In this document: one piece after another, positions 34,720-43,583 of the stretch
How the letters are laid out: each line of letters opens with the position of its first letter
Position numbering within the stretch: position 1 is the first letter of the stretch
Assembly: GCA_910584195.1 (NCBI GenBank)
Contig: CAJTYV010000009.1
Location: forward strand, 1 to 64,000
DNA length: 64,000 nucleotides
Direction of reading: 5' to 3'
From: an uncultured Ruminococcus sp.
GTDB taxonomy: Bacteria; Bacillota; Clostridia; Oscillospirales; Ruminococcaceae
The notes under the pieces: generated by a model
What the model was told of the DNA's origin: nothing
Seen by the model: only the letters and a program-made list of their open reading frames with translations
The model's database searches: none
Position numbers and translations under genes: made by a program

Positions 34720-34875
34720 TTAACAGATCTGTTTAGCAACCTGTGAGATACAGGAATTTATAAGTTTTTTCGTATTGCAAAAAACAGTGTCCTTCATGTC
34801 ACCAAACAGGTCTAATGAAACAATGCCAAAAGCTGAAAGTATAATGCTTACTGCCTTGCCATATAACAGATACAT
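34720..34875 (-). CDS. Possible small hydrophobic ORF in a leader
   Basis: A 51-codon frame (MYLLYGKAVSIILSAFGIVS..., ending SQVAKQIC) starts about 15 nt after the predicted start of transcription of the promoter at 34898-34926. There is no clear ribosome site, and no family was recognised. It may be a leader peptide, a gene remnant or chance. Confidence 0.25.
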   Translation of the reverse strand: MYLLYGKAVSIILSAFGIVSLDLFGDMKDTVFCNTKKLINSCISQVAKQIC

Positions 34876-34897
34876 ATTTTTACTCGCATATAAATAT

Positions 34898-34926
34898 ATT
34901 ATATCATTTTTAAGATGAAGTTACAA
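34898..34926 (-). promoter_or_regulatory. Leftward sigma-A promoter
   Basis: Minus strand TTGTAA (plus 34921-34926), 17-bp spacer, exact TATAAT (plus 34898-34903). It faces the membrane-protein gene at 34642, giving a leader of about 250 nt that contains the small frame at 34720-34875. Confidence 0.65.
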
Positions 34927-34974
34927 GTTATTTTTGCAATTAATTATTACTAATTGGTTACAATTTCCAAACAC

Positions 34975-35003
34975 TTTACAACTCTTACAAAATATGATAT
35001 AAT
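34975..35003 (+). promoter_or_regulatory. Sigma-A promoter for the VanZ-like gene
   Basis: TTTACA (34975-34980), 17-bp spacer, exact TATAAT (34998-35003), 31 bp before the start codon. Confidence 0.75.
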
Positions 35004-35033
35004 AAGCTTATATAGTATAGGAGATTTTTAACA

Positions 35034-35519
35034 ATGCGAAATAAGTCGTTTACAAAATCAAGGGTAATTTTTGCGATGCTGACCGTTGCAGTCATGGTCT
35101 GTATTTTCCTGTTTTCCTGTGAAAATGCAGAAAAATCATCGGATACAAGCGGATTTTTTGTCAATATAATTACGAATATGTTTTCAAAAAAATTAAGTAA
35201 GCTGTCGTATGCCGAACAATCGGTTTTTTTGGATAATATCAGTCACATTGTAAGAAAAACAGCCCATTTCACTATATATGCCGCCCTTGGATTTTTCAGT
35301 TCGCTTACAATAGGACAACGGCATATTATAGGGTCAGGTTCATTCGGAGTTATCGGATTCTGTTTTCTTTACGCATGCTCCGATGAACTTCATCAATATT
35401 TTATCCCTGAACGGGCATGTATGTTTTCAGACGTTGTTCTCGATACCTGCGGCGGACTCGCTGGAATGCTGATCTCTTTCATTTTTTTAAGAAATTCAAA
35501 AAATCATAATGTAACATAA
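35034..35519 (+). CDS. VanZ-like membrane protein
   Basis: 161 aa with four transmembrane segments. The VanZ signature is clear: VRKTAHFTIYAALGFF (HxxxYxxLG pattern) and SDELHQYFIPERACMFSDVVLDTCGG (acidic D-E-x-x-Q and DVxxN/DTxG; here split in reading). VanZ proteins raise low-level teicoplanin tolerance in enterococci, but most family members have no known role. Single gene with its own promoter; spoVM follows 187 bp later. Confidence 0.85.
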   Translation: MRNKSFTKSRVIFAMLTVAVMVCIFLFSCENAEKSSDTSGFFVNIITNMFSKKLSKLSYAEQSVFLDNISHIVRKTAHFTIYAALGFFSSLTIGQRHIIGSGSFGVIGFCFLYACSDELHQYFIPERACMFSDVVLDTCGGLAGMLISFIFLRNSKNHNVT

Positions 35520-35541
35520 TCCCGATTTGAGAATATAATAT

Positions 35542-35687
35542 GGTATACTCGCCTCTATTCTTAAATACTGCAAAGATTTTCAGGCAGAAACTTCGTATCA
35601 ATGAAAGCATTCTATTGCATGGTGAGAAAATTGCATACGAAATTTATGCCCTTAAGAATTGTGCATTTGATAATAGAGGGGCGTATC
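35542..35687. repeat. 146-bp imperfect inverted-repeat element upstream of spoVM
   Basis: ATACTCGCCTCTATT (35545-35559) and AATAGAGGGGCGTAT (35672-35686) pair at 13 of 15 positions. A nested TTCGTAT/ATACGAA pair lies inside. The outer end shares TATACTCG with the elements at 33234 and 19944, suggesting one family, though the remainder diverges. Confidence 0.45.
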
Positions 35688-35706
35688 AGCAAAGGAGGGA
35701 TTACAT

Positions 35707-35793
35707 ATGAAAATCATTGTAATCAAAAGTCCAAAACTGCTCTCAGGACTTCTCAGAGCAATATTTAAAATCAAAAAAGAGGATGAAATATGA
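35707..35793 (+). CDS. spoVM: SpoVM sporulation microprotein
   Basis: 28 aa, ribosome site AAAGGAGGG 7 nt upstream. The product starts MKIIVIKSPKLLSGLLRAIF. Against Bacillus subtilis SpoVM (26 aa, MKFYTIKLPKFLGGIVRAML) it keeps M1, K2, I6, K7, P9, K10, L12, G14, R17 and A18, including the helix-kinking Pro9. SpoVM is an amphipathic helix that marks the curved forespore membrane and anchors SpoIVA at the start of coat assembly. The position next to thiN-rsgA-prkC-prpC is the same neighbourhood as in Bacillus. It implies an ancestor, and perhaps the present strain, able to form endospores. Confidence 0.9.
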   Translation: MKIIVIKSPKLLSGLLRAIFKIKKEDEI

Positions 35794-35842
35794 TCGCAGA
35801 CTGCTTCTTGAAAGCAGAGCTTTGAATTTTTATCCAAAGCTG

Positions 35843-35880
35843 AGAAATGGGACTAAGTACAATAACTCAGTCCCATTTCT
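35843..35880. terminator. Bidirectional terminator between spoVM and thiN
   Basis: AGAAATGGGACT and AGTCCCATTTCT form a 12-bp perfect stem with a 14-nt loop, followed by T-rich sequence; it abuts the thiN stop codon on the other strand. Confidence 0.8.
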
Positions 35881-36512
35881 TATTTTCTTGATCTTATTAC
35901 AAGCACAAGTCCTTTATCAATACGTAAATATGCCGATTCTTCAATTATTTCATTACTTACGCCTATGGGATAACTTATGTTCATTAAATAGTTATTCAAA
36001 GGATACTTTACTCCGCTGTAACGCCCTATCACTGCGGTTTCCGTAAGTGCGAACATAGAAAAATACCAGCCGTCACGCTTTTCAAAGGTATGCTCGCCTT
36101 CTCCGCATACCGTCAGTTCGTTATCAGGGTCACATATAGTCATTTTACAGCCGTTTTCGTAAGCGAAAACAAGTGTCTGTATATTTGCAAAGGAATGGTC
36201 AGCTCTTGCGCCAAAGCCTCCATAGAGGTAAATTTCCCCGAACCCACGGTTTATCGCTTCTTTTACGGCAACCAACGTGTCGGTATCATCCTTTTCCGGA
36301 ACGCATTCTATAATTTCGGTACTCTCAGGCAATGCACCTGAATAGGAATCAAAGTCGCCAACGATAAGATCCGGCGCCAGACCTACTTTTTGAGCCGCTT
36401 TCAAACCGCTGTCCGCACATATTATAAATTCACATCTGCTGATTATTTTTTCAGGTTCAATAAAACTCATACTGTTTATAGGACCTCCGGCAAAAATCGC
36501 ACAACTTCTCAT
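35880..36512 (-). CDS. thiN: Thiamine pyrophosphokinase
   Basis: 210 aa. Motifs: CADSGLKAAQKVGLAPDLIVGDFDS (Asp-rich nucleotide/metal site; split around residues 34-57), EKDDTDTLVAVKEAI, YGGFGARADHSFANI. It transfers pyrophosphate from ATP to thiamine to make thiamine pyrophosphate. Its start overlaps the rsgA stop by 4 bp; last gene of the long leftward cluster. Confidence 0.92.
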   Translation of the reverse strand: MRSCAIFAGGPINSMSFIEPEKIISRCEFIICADSGLKAAQKVGLAPDLIVGDFDSYSGALPESTEIIECVPEKDDTDTLVAVKEAINRGFGEIYLYGGFGARADHSFANIQTLVFAYENGCKMTICDPDNELTVCGEGEHTFEKRDGWYFSMFALTETAVIGRYSGVKYPLNNYLMNISYPIGVSNEIIEESAYLRIDKGLVLVIRSRK

Positions 36513-37375
36513 TTAAGCTCCCACTCCTTTAACTGCTTTGCCTCCTCATACATGGCACAATAGCTTTCATGACGTACTGCCGGTATTCTTCCGGATTCCA
36601 CCGCTGCAAGAACCGCGCAGCCTTTTTCACAGGTATGTGAGCAATCTCTGAAACGGCAATTTCCCGTAAGTCCCTCAAACTCCCGAAAACACGCGGAAAG
36701 CTCTTCCTTGCGAATTATATCGTAGCGCGCGGTTTCAAATGTGGAAAATCCGGGAGTATCAGCAATATAACCGCCGTCCTCCAGTTTATAAAGCTCGGCA
36801 TGACGTGTAGTATGCCTTCCCCTGCCCAGCTTTTGGCTTATCTCGCCGGTAGGTATATTCAATTTTGAGTCAACGGCATTCAGCAAAGTAGACTTACCGG
36901 CTCCCGAATTTCCGATAAATGCGCTTATTTTATCTTTCAGAATTTCACGTACAGAATCAACAGTTTTGCTGTCTGAATAATCGACAGCTATTACTTTGAT
37001 GCCGATTTTTTCATAAACACCCAAAAGCTCGGAACAGTCCCCGAGATCGGTCTTTGTTATTGCCAAAACAGGTTCTATCCCTTTGTACTCGGCAATAGCT
37101 ATAAACTTGTCAAGAATAAGATAATTAGGATTTGGACTTACAGTTGAAACCACAAAAATCAATTGATCCAAATTGGCAAGTGGCGGTCTTATAAGAAAGT
37201 TTTTACGTTCCTCTATCTCGGAAATAACGCCTCCGCTGACGCGTACTCTGTCTCCTGCGGCAGGACTTACCCCTTTGCTGCGGAATATCCCCCTTGCCTT
37301 GCACTCAAATATACCGTCAGGGGACTCTACAGTATAGAGTCCCCCTAAGCATTTCAATATTATTCCGCTTTTCAT
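36509..37375 (-). CDS. rsgA: Ribosome small-subunit GTPase RsgA
   Basis: 288 aa from the ATG at 37375; an alternative ATG 15 bp earlier would overlap the prkC end. Order of parts: OB-fold, then a circularly permuted GTPase with ITKTDL (G4) before GNSGAGKSTLLNAV (G1) and DTPGFSTFE (G3), then a zinc knuckle CRFRDCSHTCEKGC. It checks late 30S assembly. Neighbour of prkC and thiN as in Bacillus. Confidence 0.95.
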   Translation of the reverse strand: MKSGIILKCLGGLYTVESPDGIFECKARGIFRSKGVSPAAGDRVRVSGGVISEIEERKNFLIRPPLANLDQLIFVVSTVSPNPNYLILDKFIAIAEYKGIEPVLAITKTDLGDCSELLGVYEKIGIKVIAVDYSDSKTVDSVREILKDKISAFIGNSGAGKSTLLNAVDSKLNIPTGEISQKLGRGRHTTRHAELYKLEDGGYIADTPGFSTFETARYDIIRKEELSACFREFEGLTGNCRFRDCSHTCEKGCAVLAAVESGRIPAVRHESYCAMYEEAKQLKEWELK

Positions 37376-37383
37376 TTCAAAGC

Positions 37384-39717
37384 TTACCATTGATTGGGAA
37401 CCTGCCCGTTCCATGGGTCGCAGCCTTCGTACCAGATCCAGCCCGAGCCATCGGAAGCCCATTCGCCGTTGACATATTCAGTATAATAAACCCAGCTTCC
37501 GTCAGGTCCATATATACCGTTCACTCCGGGTATAGGCTCAACATAGGACGGAGGATCTGTAGGATCGGGAACGTTCTGAGGCGGATCTGTAGGCGCAGGC
37601 GGAGCGTCTGTCTCAGGTTCGGGGAAACCTCCGACATTCTCGAATGCTGCATATACGTCTCCTCCCGAAAGACATATTGACGTACCTTCCGCAAAGTTGA
37701 AACTGTACGTTCCTATCTGAGCTCTTGACTGATTGCTGAGATTTGTAAGTGAAACAGATACGTTAACATTTTCACCTGAACCAAGTATCTTCTGAGAAAT
37801 CGAAGCGTATTCGGGACAATAGAAAGTGCCGGATTCCTGAGTATCTATTGTTCCGTCCTCTTTTTGTATCATAAATGCAATAACAAAACGTCCGTTTGCT
37901 TCCGCCGGGAAATCAAGATCAAATGCAACCTCTCCATCGGGTTTCTTTCCATTACTGAAGAAAAGCGTAATTTCCGTACCCTTTTCAACCTTTTCACCCT
38001 CTTCGATGGACTGTCTTACGACCTGTCCCTCCGGCTCATAGGAAGCCTCGCCTTTTGTCTTTACCTTAAAGCCCTTATATTCGGCAAATGCCGCAGCTTC
38101 GTCAACAGGCTTTCCAACCCAGTTATCAGCCTTTATCTGTCCTGCGTCCTCTCCAATACTTACGTAAAGAATTATTGTAGTTCCCTTATGCGCCTGCTGC
38201 CCTGCGGAAGGCTCAGTCTTAATAACATTGCCTTTCTTTACATCAGCGCTGGAAGAATTTCTTACCTCGCATTCAAACCCAAGCTGATCCAGTATATCCT
38301 TTGCAAGCTCGGCATTTTTATCCTTGACATCAGGAACTTCGGCAGTTTCCATACCCTTGCTTATCTTAACTTTCAGGGTATCGCCTTTCTTGAATTCACT
38401 GCCGGGCTCTATATCCTGCTCTATAATTATGCCGGGTTCCGCCTCATTGAACTCCTGACCGTCTTCCTGGAACAGGATATTATTGCCGTACGTGCTTACC
38501 GCATCGTTGAAGTCCATTCCTACAACATCGGGCATTTTCCAGTCGTTCTTCTGAGTAGAGTCCTTGAGCATATCGGTAAACAGCAGAGAAATAATTATAA
38601 CTCCGACTATTATTACAACGACTACAACTGCTGTAAGTACAGGAACCACGAGTGAGGAACGTTCTTCCTCCTCCTCATCATCATCGTCATCGTCGTCATA
38701 ATAATCGTCAACCGTACCGTAGGGCTGATTACGCTGAGGGTATCTTCCGCCGGCGGCAGCTGCCGCATAAGCAGGCTGACCGGAGGGAACAGCTTCATCT
38801 GCCGGAGGAAGTTCAATACTTCCCGAATAATACCGCGTATCTTCTCCGTCGTCCACTCCCTCTTCACGGTAATAACCGAAAGTCATCGCAGGATCGGCTT
38901 TAAATCTTTCTATATCGGCAATCATTTCTCCCGTAGTGCGGTATCTGTCCTCAGGAGCTTTCTCCATAGCTTTCAGAACGATCTCTTCCAAGCCGTCAGG
39001 AATTTCGGGATTGACTGCTCTCGGACGCTCCGGAATATCGTGCATGTGCATAACGGCAATCGCAACAGGATTATCACTGTCAAACGGTTTTCTTCCCGAA
39101 AGCATCTCATACATCATCGCTCCGACGGAATAAATATCGCTTTTTGCATCGGTAACATCGCCGCTTGCCTGCTCGGGACTGATATAATGTACACTTCCGA
39201 TAGCCTGGTCCGTAGCGGTCTTGCCCTCTTCACGGGCAAATTTGGCAATGCCGAAATCCATGACTTTAATTGTGCCGTCATTAAACATCATGATGTTCTG
39301 CGGCTTTATATCTCTGTGTACAATTCCTTTATCATGAGCATGCTGAAGCGCTCTTAATATTTGTATTACAAAATGTACCGTATCCTTCCATGTAAGAACC
39401 TTTTCTTCTTCAATATACTCTTTAAGCGTGATTCCGTCAATATACTCCATGACGATATACTGAAGCTTATCGGAAAATCCTACATCGTATATCTTGACAA
39501 TATTAGGATGAGAAAGAACTGCTATTGCCTTAGACTCATTTCGAAAACGGCGGAGAAATTCCTCATTTTCCGCATATTCCTTTTTGAGGATCTTGATAGC
39601 TACAGGCTTATTATCAATAACGTCAATACCCTTATAAACCTCAGCCATTCCGCCAACGCCGATAAGCTCAGTGATCTCATATCTGCCGTCGAGCTTTTTG
39701 CCAATGTACTTATCCAT
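37384..39717 (-). CDS. prkC: PASTA-domain Ser/Thr protein kinase PrkC
   Basis: 777 aa. Kinase domain 1-275 with GVGGMAEVYKG, VHRDIKPQNIM (about 133-143) and DFGIAKF. A juxtamembrane stretch contains an acidic run of Asp/Glu (about 345-357), then one transmembrane helix (about 358-383) and three PASTA repeats (about 395-590), which bind muropeptides or lipid II. Unusually a further 185 residues follow: a beta-rich domain (EVAFDLDFPAEANGRFVIAF...), a Pro/Thr linker and a Trp/Tyr-rich end (GSWVYYTEYVNGEW, DGSGWIWYEG). Paired with prpC immediately upstream. Confidence 0.95.
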   Translation of the reverse strand: MDKYIGKKLDGRYEITELIGVGGMAEVYKGIDVIDNKPVAIKILKKEYAENEEFLRRFRNESKAIAVLSHPNIVKIYDVGFSDKLQYIVMEYIDGITLKEYIEEEKVLTWKDTVHFVIQILRALQHAHDKGIVHRDIKPQNIMMFNDGTIKVMDFGIAKFAREEGKTATDQAIGSVHYISPEQASGDVTDAKSDIYSVGAMMYEMLSGRKPFDSDNPVAIAVMHMHDIPERPRAVNPEIPDGLEEIVLKAMEKAPEDRYRTTGEMIADIERFKADPAMTFGYYREEGVDDGEDTRYYSGSIELPPADEAVPSGQPAYAAAAAGGRYPQRNQPYGTVDDYYDDDDDDDEEEEERSSLVVPVLTAVVVVVIIVGVIIISLLFTDMLKDSTQKNDWKMPDVVGMDFNDAVSTYGNNILFQEDGQEFNEAEPGIIIEQDIEPGSEFKKGDTLKVKISKGMETAEVPDVKDKNAELAKDILDQLGFECEVRNSSSADVKKGNVIKTEPSAGQQAHKGTTIILYVSIGEDAGQIKADNWVGKPVDEAAAFAEYKGFKVKTKGEASYEPEGQVVRQSIEEGEKVEKGTEITLFFSNGKKPDGEVAFDLDFPAEANGRFVIAFMIQKEDGTIDTQESGTFYCPEYASISQKILGSGENVNVSVSLTNLSNQSRAQIGTYSFNFAEGTSICLSGGDVYAAFENVGGFPEPETDAPPAPTDPPQNVPDPTDPPSYVEPIPGVNGIYGPDGSWVYYTEYVNGEWASDGSGWIWYEGCDPWNGQVPNQW

Positions 39718-39789
39718 TGCCTTACCCTTCCTTTTCTGATCCGCCGATTACGGCAAATCGGATTTGATTGAAAATAAATTAAACAAAAA

Positions 39790-40515
39790 TTATTCGCTGA
39801 TAACAGCCACTGTAACATTATCCCTGCCGCCCTTATTAAGAGCAAGCTGTATCAGTGATTCTGCCGCACTATCAAAGTCTGAATCAGATAATACGTCATA
39901 TATCTCTTCATCGCTGCAATAGCCCGATAAACCGTCCGAGCAAAGCAGCAGACTTATCTTGTCCTCATATGTCAATATAAAAGTATCAGTAAGCACCGTT
40001 TTTTCAACGCCTACGGCTCTTGTCAGCATGTGCTTCTGCGGATGAACCGCCATTTCCGCCTCTGTGATCTTTCCCTGTTCATAAAGCAGGGAAGCCACAT
40101 TATGATCGGTAGTAATAGGGCAAAGTCCGCTTTCGGTTATGAGGTAAGCCCGACTGTCACCGACATTAGCGATAAATGCCGTATCCGCAGTCACAAAAGC
40201 AACCACGCAGGTTGTTCCCATGCCAAAATTCTTGAAATCAAGTCGTGCACGCGTATATATCACAGAATTTGCGGCGGAAATCGAAGAAATCAGCAGCTTT
40301 CGTATATCATCCTCACCAAGACTTTCGCTATAACCGTCCGCAAAACGCTGAAAAAATTCGTTTATGGCGATAGAACTTGCTTCTTTGCCGGCTCGTTCCC
40401 CGCCCATGCCATCGCAAACAACGGCGAGAATATTATGACCGAAATACTCACATCTGACAGCATCTTGATTTTCTTCCCGCCGAAGCCCGATATCCGTGCC
40501 GAATCTGAACCGCAT
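39790..40515 (-). CDS. prpC: PP2C-type Ser/Thr phosphatase PrpC
   Basis: 241 aa from the ATG at 40515, with GGAGGTG upstream; a longer frame extends into rlmN. Metal-binding motifs: RREENQDAV, VCDGMGGERAGKEAS, NVGDSRAYLI, LCSDGLSGY and GGRDNVTVAVI. It reverses PrkC phosphorylation. The gene starts 2 bp after rlmN ends. Confidence 0.95.
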   Translation of the reverse strand: MRFRFGTDIGLRREENQDAVRCEYFGHNILAVVCDGMGGERAGKEASSIAINEFFQRFADGYSESLGEDDIRKLLISSISAANSVIYTRARLDFKNFGMGTTCVVAFVTADTAFIANVGDSRAYLITESGLCPITTDHNVASLLYEQGKITEAEMAVHPQKHMLTRAVGVEKTVLTDTFILTYEDKISLLLCSDGLSGYCSDEEIYDVLSDSDFDSAAESLIQLALNKGGRDNVTVAVISE

Positions 40516-40517
40516 TC

Positions 40518-41567
40518 CTATGCACCTCCGTTCCCTGCTCTGTTTATGGCGTCGCGTCTCAGCTGTCCGCACGCCGCTTCTATATCGCTGCCGAGAGTTC
40601 TTCTCACGGTAGCGTTAATACCGCGCTTTTCAAGCCGTTTAGCAAAATCCGCCACGGCTGTTACTGCGGTGGTATATTTTCTTTCTTTAACTTTATTTAC
40701 CGGTATAAGATTCACATGACAATTCATACCCCTCAGAATCTCCGCAAGCTTGTCCGCATCTCTTTCTGCAGAATTAACACCGTCCATGACGGCATACTCA
40801 AAAGTAATGCGGCGTCCTGTTTCAGAGATATAGACTCTGCATGCATCTAAAAGCTCCTGTATATTATATGCCCGGTTTACCGGCATTATTTCACTTCTTG
40901 CTGAATTCTCGGAACTATGGAGTGAAATGCACAATGTCAATCCTAATTTCAGTTCTGCAAGCTCGTAAATCTTGGGAACAATACCGCATGTTGAAAGAGA
41001 AACATGACGCAAACTGAAGTTATTCCCGTCCTTATCAGAAAGCAGCCGCAGAAACTTTACAACATTATCATAATTATCCAACGGTTCGCCTATTCCCATA
41101 AGTACAAGTCCGGAAATTTTAACGTCTGAGTTTCTTTCAGTCTCATATATCTGCATTAACATTTCCGAAGGTACTAAATTCCTGACGAATCCTGCAATAG
41201 CCGAAGCACAGAATCTGCACCCCATTTTACAGCCTACCTGAGTGGAAATACAAAGACTGTATCCGTAGCTGTACTCCATAAGAACCGTCTCCACAAAATT
41301 CCCGTCGCTAAGCCTATACAAATATTTTACAGTATTATCTATACAAGATTCAAGTCTTTTCTGTACAAATAGTCCATTTATACAAAAATTTTCTTTCAGT
41401 CGTCCCCTTAATTGGATAGAAAGATCAGTCATTTTGTCGAAATCAAATACTTTTTTCACATGAAGCCATTGAAAAATTTGCTTTGCCCTGAATTTTTTCT
41501 CGCCTGATTTAATAAGCACAGCTTCAAGCTCGTTCAGATCAAGACTCATAATATCAATTTTTTCCAA
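40518..41567 (-). CDS. rlmN: 23S rRNA (adenine-2503-C2)-methyltransferase RlmN
   Basis: 349 aa if started at the TTG at 41567, which has AAGAAGGTG 5 nt upstream; a TTG at 41588 and an ATG at 41549 are alternatives. Radical-SAM motif CKMGCRFCAS (CxxxCxxC), GIGEPLDNYDNV, SLSTCGIVP with the methyl-carrying Cys region, and the C-terminal RRTLGSDIEAACGQL with the second catalytic Cys. It methylates 23S A2503 and some tRNAs. Confidence 0.94.
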   Translation of the reverse strand: MEKIDIMSLDLNELEAVLIKSGEKKFRAKQIFQWLHVKKVFDFDKMTDLSIQLRGRLKENFCINGLFVQKRLESCIDNTVKYLYRLSDGNFVETVLMEYSYGYSLCISTQVGCKMGCRFCASAIAGFVRNLVPSEMLMQIYETERNSDVKISGLVLMGIGEPLDNYDNVVKFLRLLSDKDGNNFSLRHVSLSTCGIVPKIYELAELKLGLTLCISLHSSENSARSEIMPVNRAYNIQELLDACRVYISETGRRITFEYAVMDGVNSAERDADKLAEILRGMNCHVNLIPVNKVKERKYTTAVTAVADFAKRLEKRGINATVRRTLGSDIEAACGQLRRDAINRAGNGGA

Positions 41568-41584
41568 TAGTTCACCTTCTTGAA

Positions 41585-42901
41585 TCAATATTTTCTTATG
41601 AATTTTGCTATAAAGAATCCATCACCCGAAAATTCATACGGGAAAAATGTTTTTGGATTATCAAACGACCTGCCATAAAGTTCAGGGAAACCCATAAGTT
41701 CTATTTCCGGATGATTTGCCAAAAGCCTCAATACAACAGCTTCGTTTTCAGCTTTTCTCACCGTACAAGTCGAGTAAACCATTTCTCCTCCGACAGCAAG
41801 ATAGTTCAAAGCATTATCGGCAATTTTGTACTGTACTTCAGGAAGCCTCTCAAATTCCAACAAACTTTTATATTTTATTTCCGGCTTATGACCTATAACT
41901 CCATATCCCGAACACGGCACATCGCATAGAATTTTCGTAAATTCAGGAAGTTCGGGTGAAAACACGGAAGCGTCTCCCGTTTTTGCCAATATATTGGAAA
42001 GCCCAAGACGTTCAGCGCCTTCGCGAACAAGCTTTACTCTCTTTTCATGAAGATCAAAAGCGTGTATCTCCCCCCTGCCGTTCATCATTTCCGCCATTGT
42101 AAACGATTTTCCTCCCGGCGCAGCGCAAATATCAAGTACACGATCATTTTCTGTGGGTGCAAGAATCATGCAGCATAACTGAGACGAAATATCCTGAACG
42201 TGAAAAAAACCCGATTTAAAGGCATACGTACCGATAATGTCACCTCTGTTAACGCGATAACAAAGTCGGTCGTCAGTTTGAAGCTCTAAGCCGTCCAAGG
42301 ATTCCACAAGCTCATCATGGGAACATTTCAGCGGATTTCTTCTTATAAACGTTTCACCGCTGTCCATAACCGTAAATCTGATAAAACGTTCAATTATATC
42401 CGCTCCGTAATCCTTTATAAGACTTTCAGCCAATTCTTCGGGAATCGAATACATTACCGAAATACGGCTTAATTCGGAAATATTTATATCATTCCCCTCG
42501 GAAAAAACAGTTTTTCCGGCTCTTATAAAATTTCTCAGTATAGCATTGACCATTCCCGAAGCGCTTGTTTTTCCGAACTGTTTGGCAAGTTTAACGCTTT
42601 CATTGACAGCCGCAGTATCGGGAATATTATCCATGTACAAAATCTGATAAAGACCGCACCGCAATATAGTTACAATTATGCTGTCCATTTTCGATAAAGG
42701 TTTAGAGCAATATCGTGCTAAAATATAGTCGAGCGTTATCTTTCGCTGTATAACTCCGTAATACAGCACGGTACAGAAGCGTCTGCCCTGAGAATCAAGA
42801 TCAGAGCGTTCAAGTCCGCTGCCGAGCTGAATATTTGAATAGCTGCCGCCTTTGAATGTCTTATCCAAAAGCTTTGCCGCAAGATACCGCGGATCAGTCA
42901 T
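41585..42901 (-). CDS. rsmB: 16S rRNA (cytosine-967-C5)-methyltransferase RsmB
   Basis: 438 aa. N-terminal NusB-like helical domain (residues 1-150), then the methyltransferase with DICAAPGGKSFTMAEMM, the catalytic Cys in DVPCSGYGVIG and the TCTVRKAENEAVV motif. It overlaps both neighbours, so translation is coupled. Confidence 0.94.
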   Translation of the reverse strand: MTDPRYLAAKLLDKTFKGGSYSNIQLGSGLERSDLDSQGRRFCTVLYYGVIQRKITLDYILARYCSKPLSKMDSIIVTILRCGLYQILYMDNIPDTAAVNESVKLAKQFGKTSASGMVNAILRNFIRAGKTVFSEGNDINISELSRISVMYSIPEELAESLIKDYGADIIERFIRFTVMDSGETFIRRNPLKCSHDELVESLDGLELQTDDRLCYRVNRGDIIGTYAFKSGFFHVQDISSQLCCMILAPTENDRVLDICAAPGGKSFTMAEMMNGRGEIHAFDLHEKRVKLVREGAERLGLSNILAKTGDASVFSPELPEFTKILCDVPCSGYGVIGHKPEIKYKSLLEFERLPEVQYKIADNALNYLAVGGEMVYSTCTVRKAENEAVVLRLLANHPEIELMGFPELYGRSFDNPKTFFPYEFSGDGFFIAKFIRKY

Positions 42902-43568
42902 TTCTTACCCTGAGAAGCAGACGTATAAGCTGCATAATGGAAGTAACAAGAGCCGTTACATAGGTCATTGCAGCTGCGGTCAATACCTTTCTCGCCATAG
43001 GAACTTCGGAAATTTCCAGTATCCCGTCATTTTCTAAGGTTTTCAGTGCCCTGTGGCTTGCATCCAGCTCTGTAGGAAGCGTTACAAGCTGAAACAGAAC
43101 AACTGCGCCGAACATGGCAATTCCCACATACATTAAAAACGGCAGAGTATCGAAAAGAATAATTCCCAAAACAAAAACAATATACCAAAATCTCGAGCAG
43201 ATATTCACTGCCGGAACGATTGCCGAACGAACTACGATCGGACCATACTCTTCGGCATGCTGACACGCATGACCGCACTCATGAGCCGCCACACCTATTG
43301 CCGCTACGGAAGTTTTGCCATATACCGAATCTGAAAGTCTTACTACATCCTCTTTCGGCGAAAAATGGTCGCTTAGCTTTCCGGGCGTATGCTCTATGCG
43401 TATATGATACAGACCGTTGCTGTCAAGAATTCTTCTCGCAACCTGATCGGCTGTAAGTCCTCTGGAATTTTTAACTCTGCTGTACTTATTGAACGTACTC
43501 TTAACACCCATCTGCGCTATAAGCGGAAGAATAAGCATGCAAAGCAAAAGAATAATATCGAACATCAT
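42894..43568 (-). CDS. Membrane zinc metallopeptidase (YugP family)
   Basis: 224 aa with three or four transmembrane helices and the zinc motif HECGHACQHAEEYG (HExxH). N-terminal MFDIILLLCMLILPLIAQMGV is the first helix; FNKYSRVKNSRGLTADQVARRIL is the typical cytosolic part of COG2738 proteins. Substrate unknown. Its presence between fmt and rsmB is an insertion relative to the Bacillus order. Confidence 0.85.
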   Translation of the reverse strand: MMFDIILLLCMLILPLIAQMGVKSTFNKYSRVKNSRGLTADQVARRILDSNGLYHIRIEHTPGKLSDHFSPKEDVVRLSDSVYGKTSVAAIGVAAHECGHACQHAEEYGPIVVRSAIVPAVNICSRFWYIVFVLGIILFDTLPFLMYVGIAMFGAVVLFQLVTLPTELDASHRALKTLENDGILEISEVPMARKVLTAAAMTYVTALVTSIMQLIRLLLRVRND

Positions 43569-43583
43569 AAAAATATCCCCCTT

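Noticed and set aside
37864..38655. 263-codon frame antisense to prkC
   Set aside because: It is the shadow of a well-supported kinase gene and has no ribosome site or recognisable domain.
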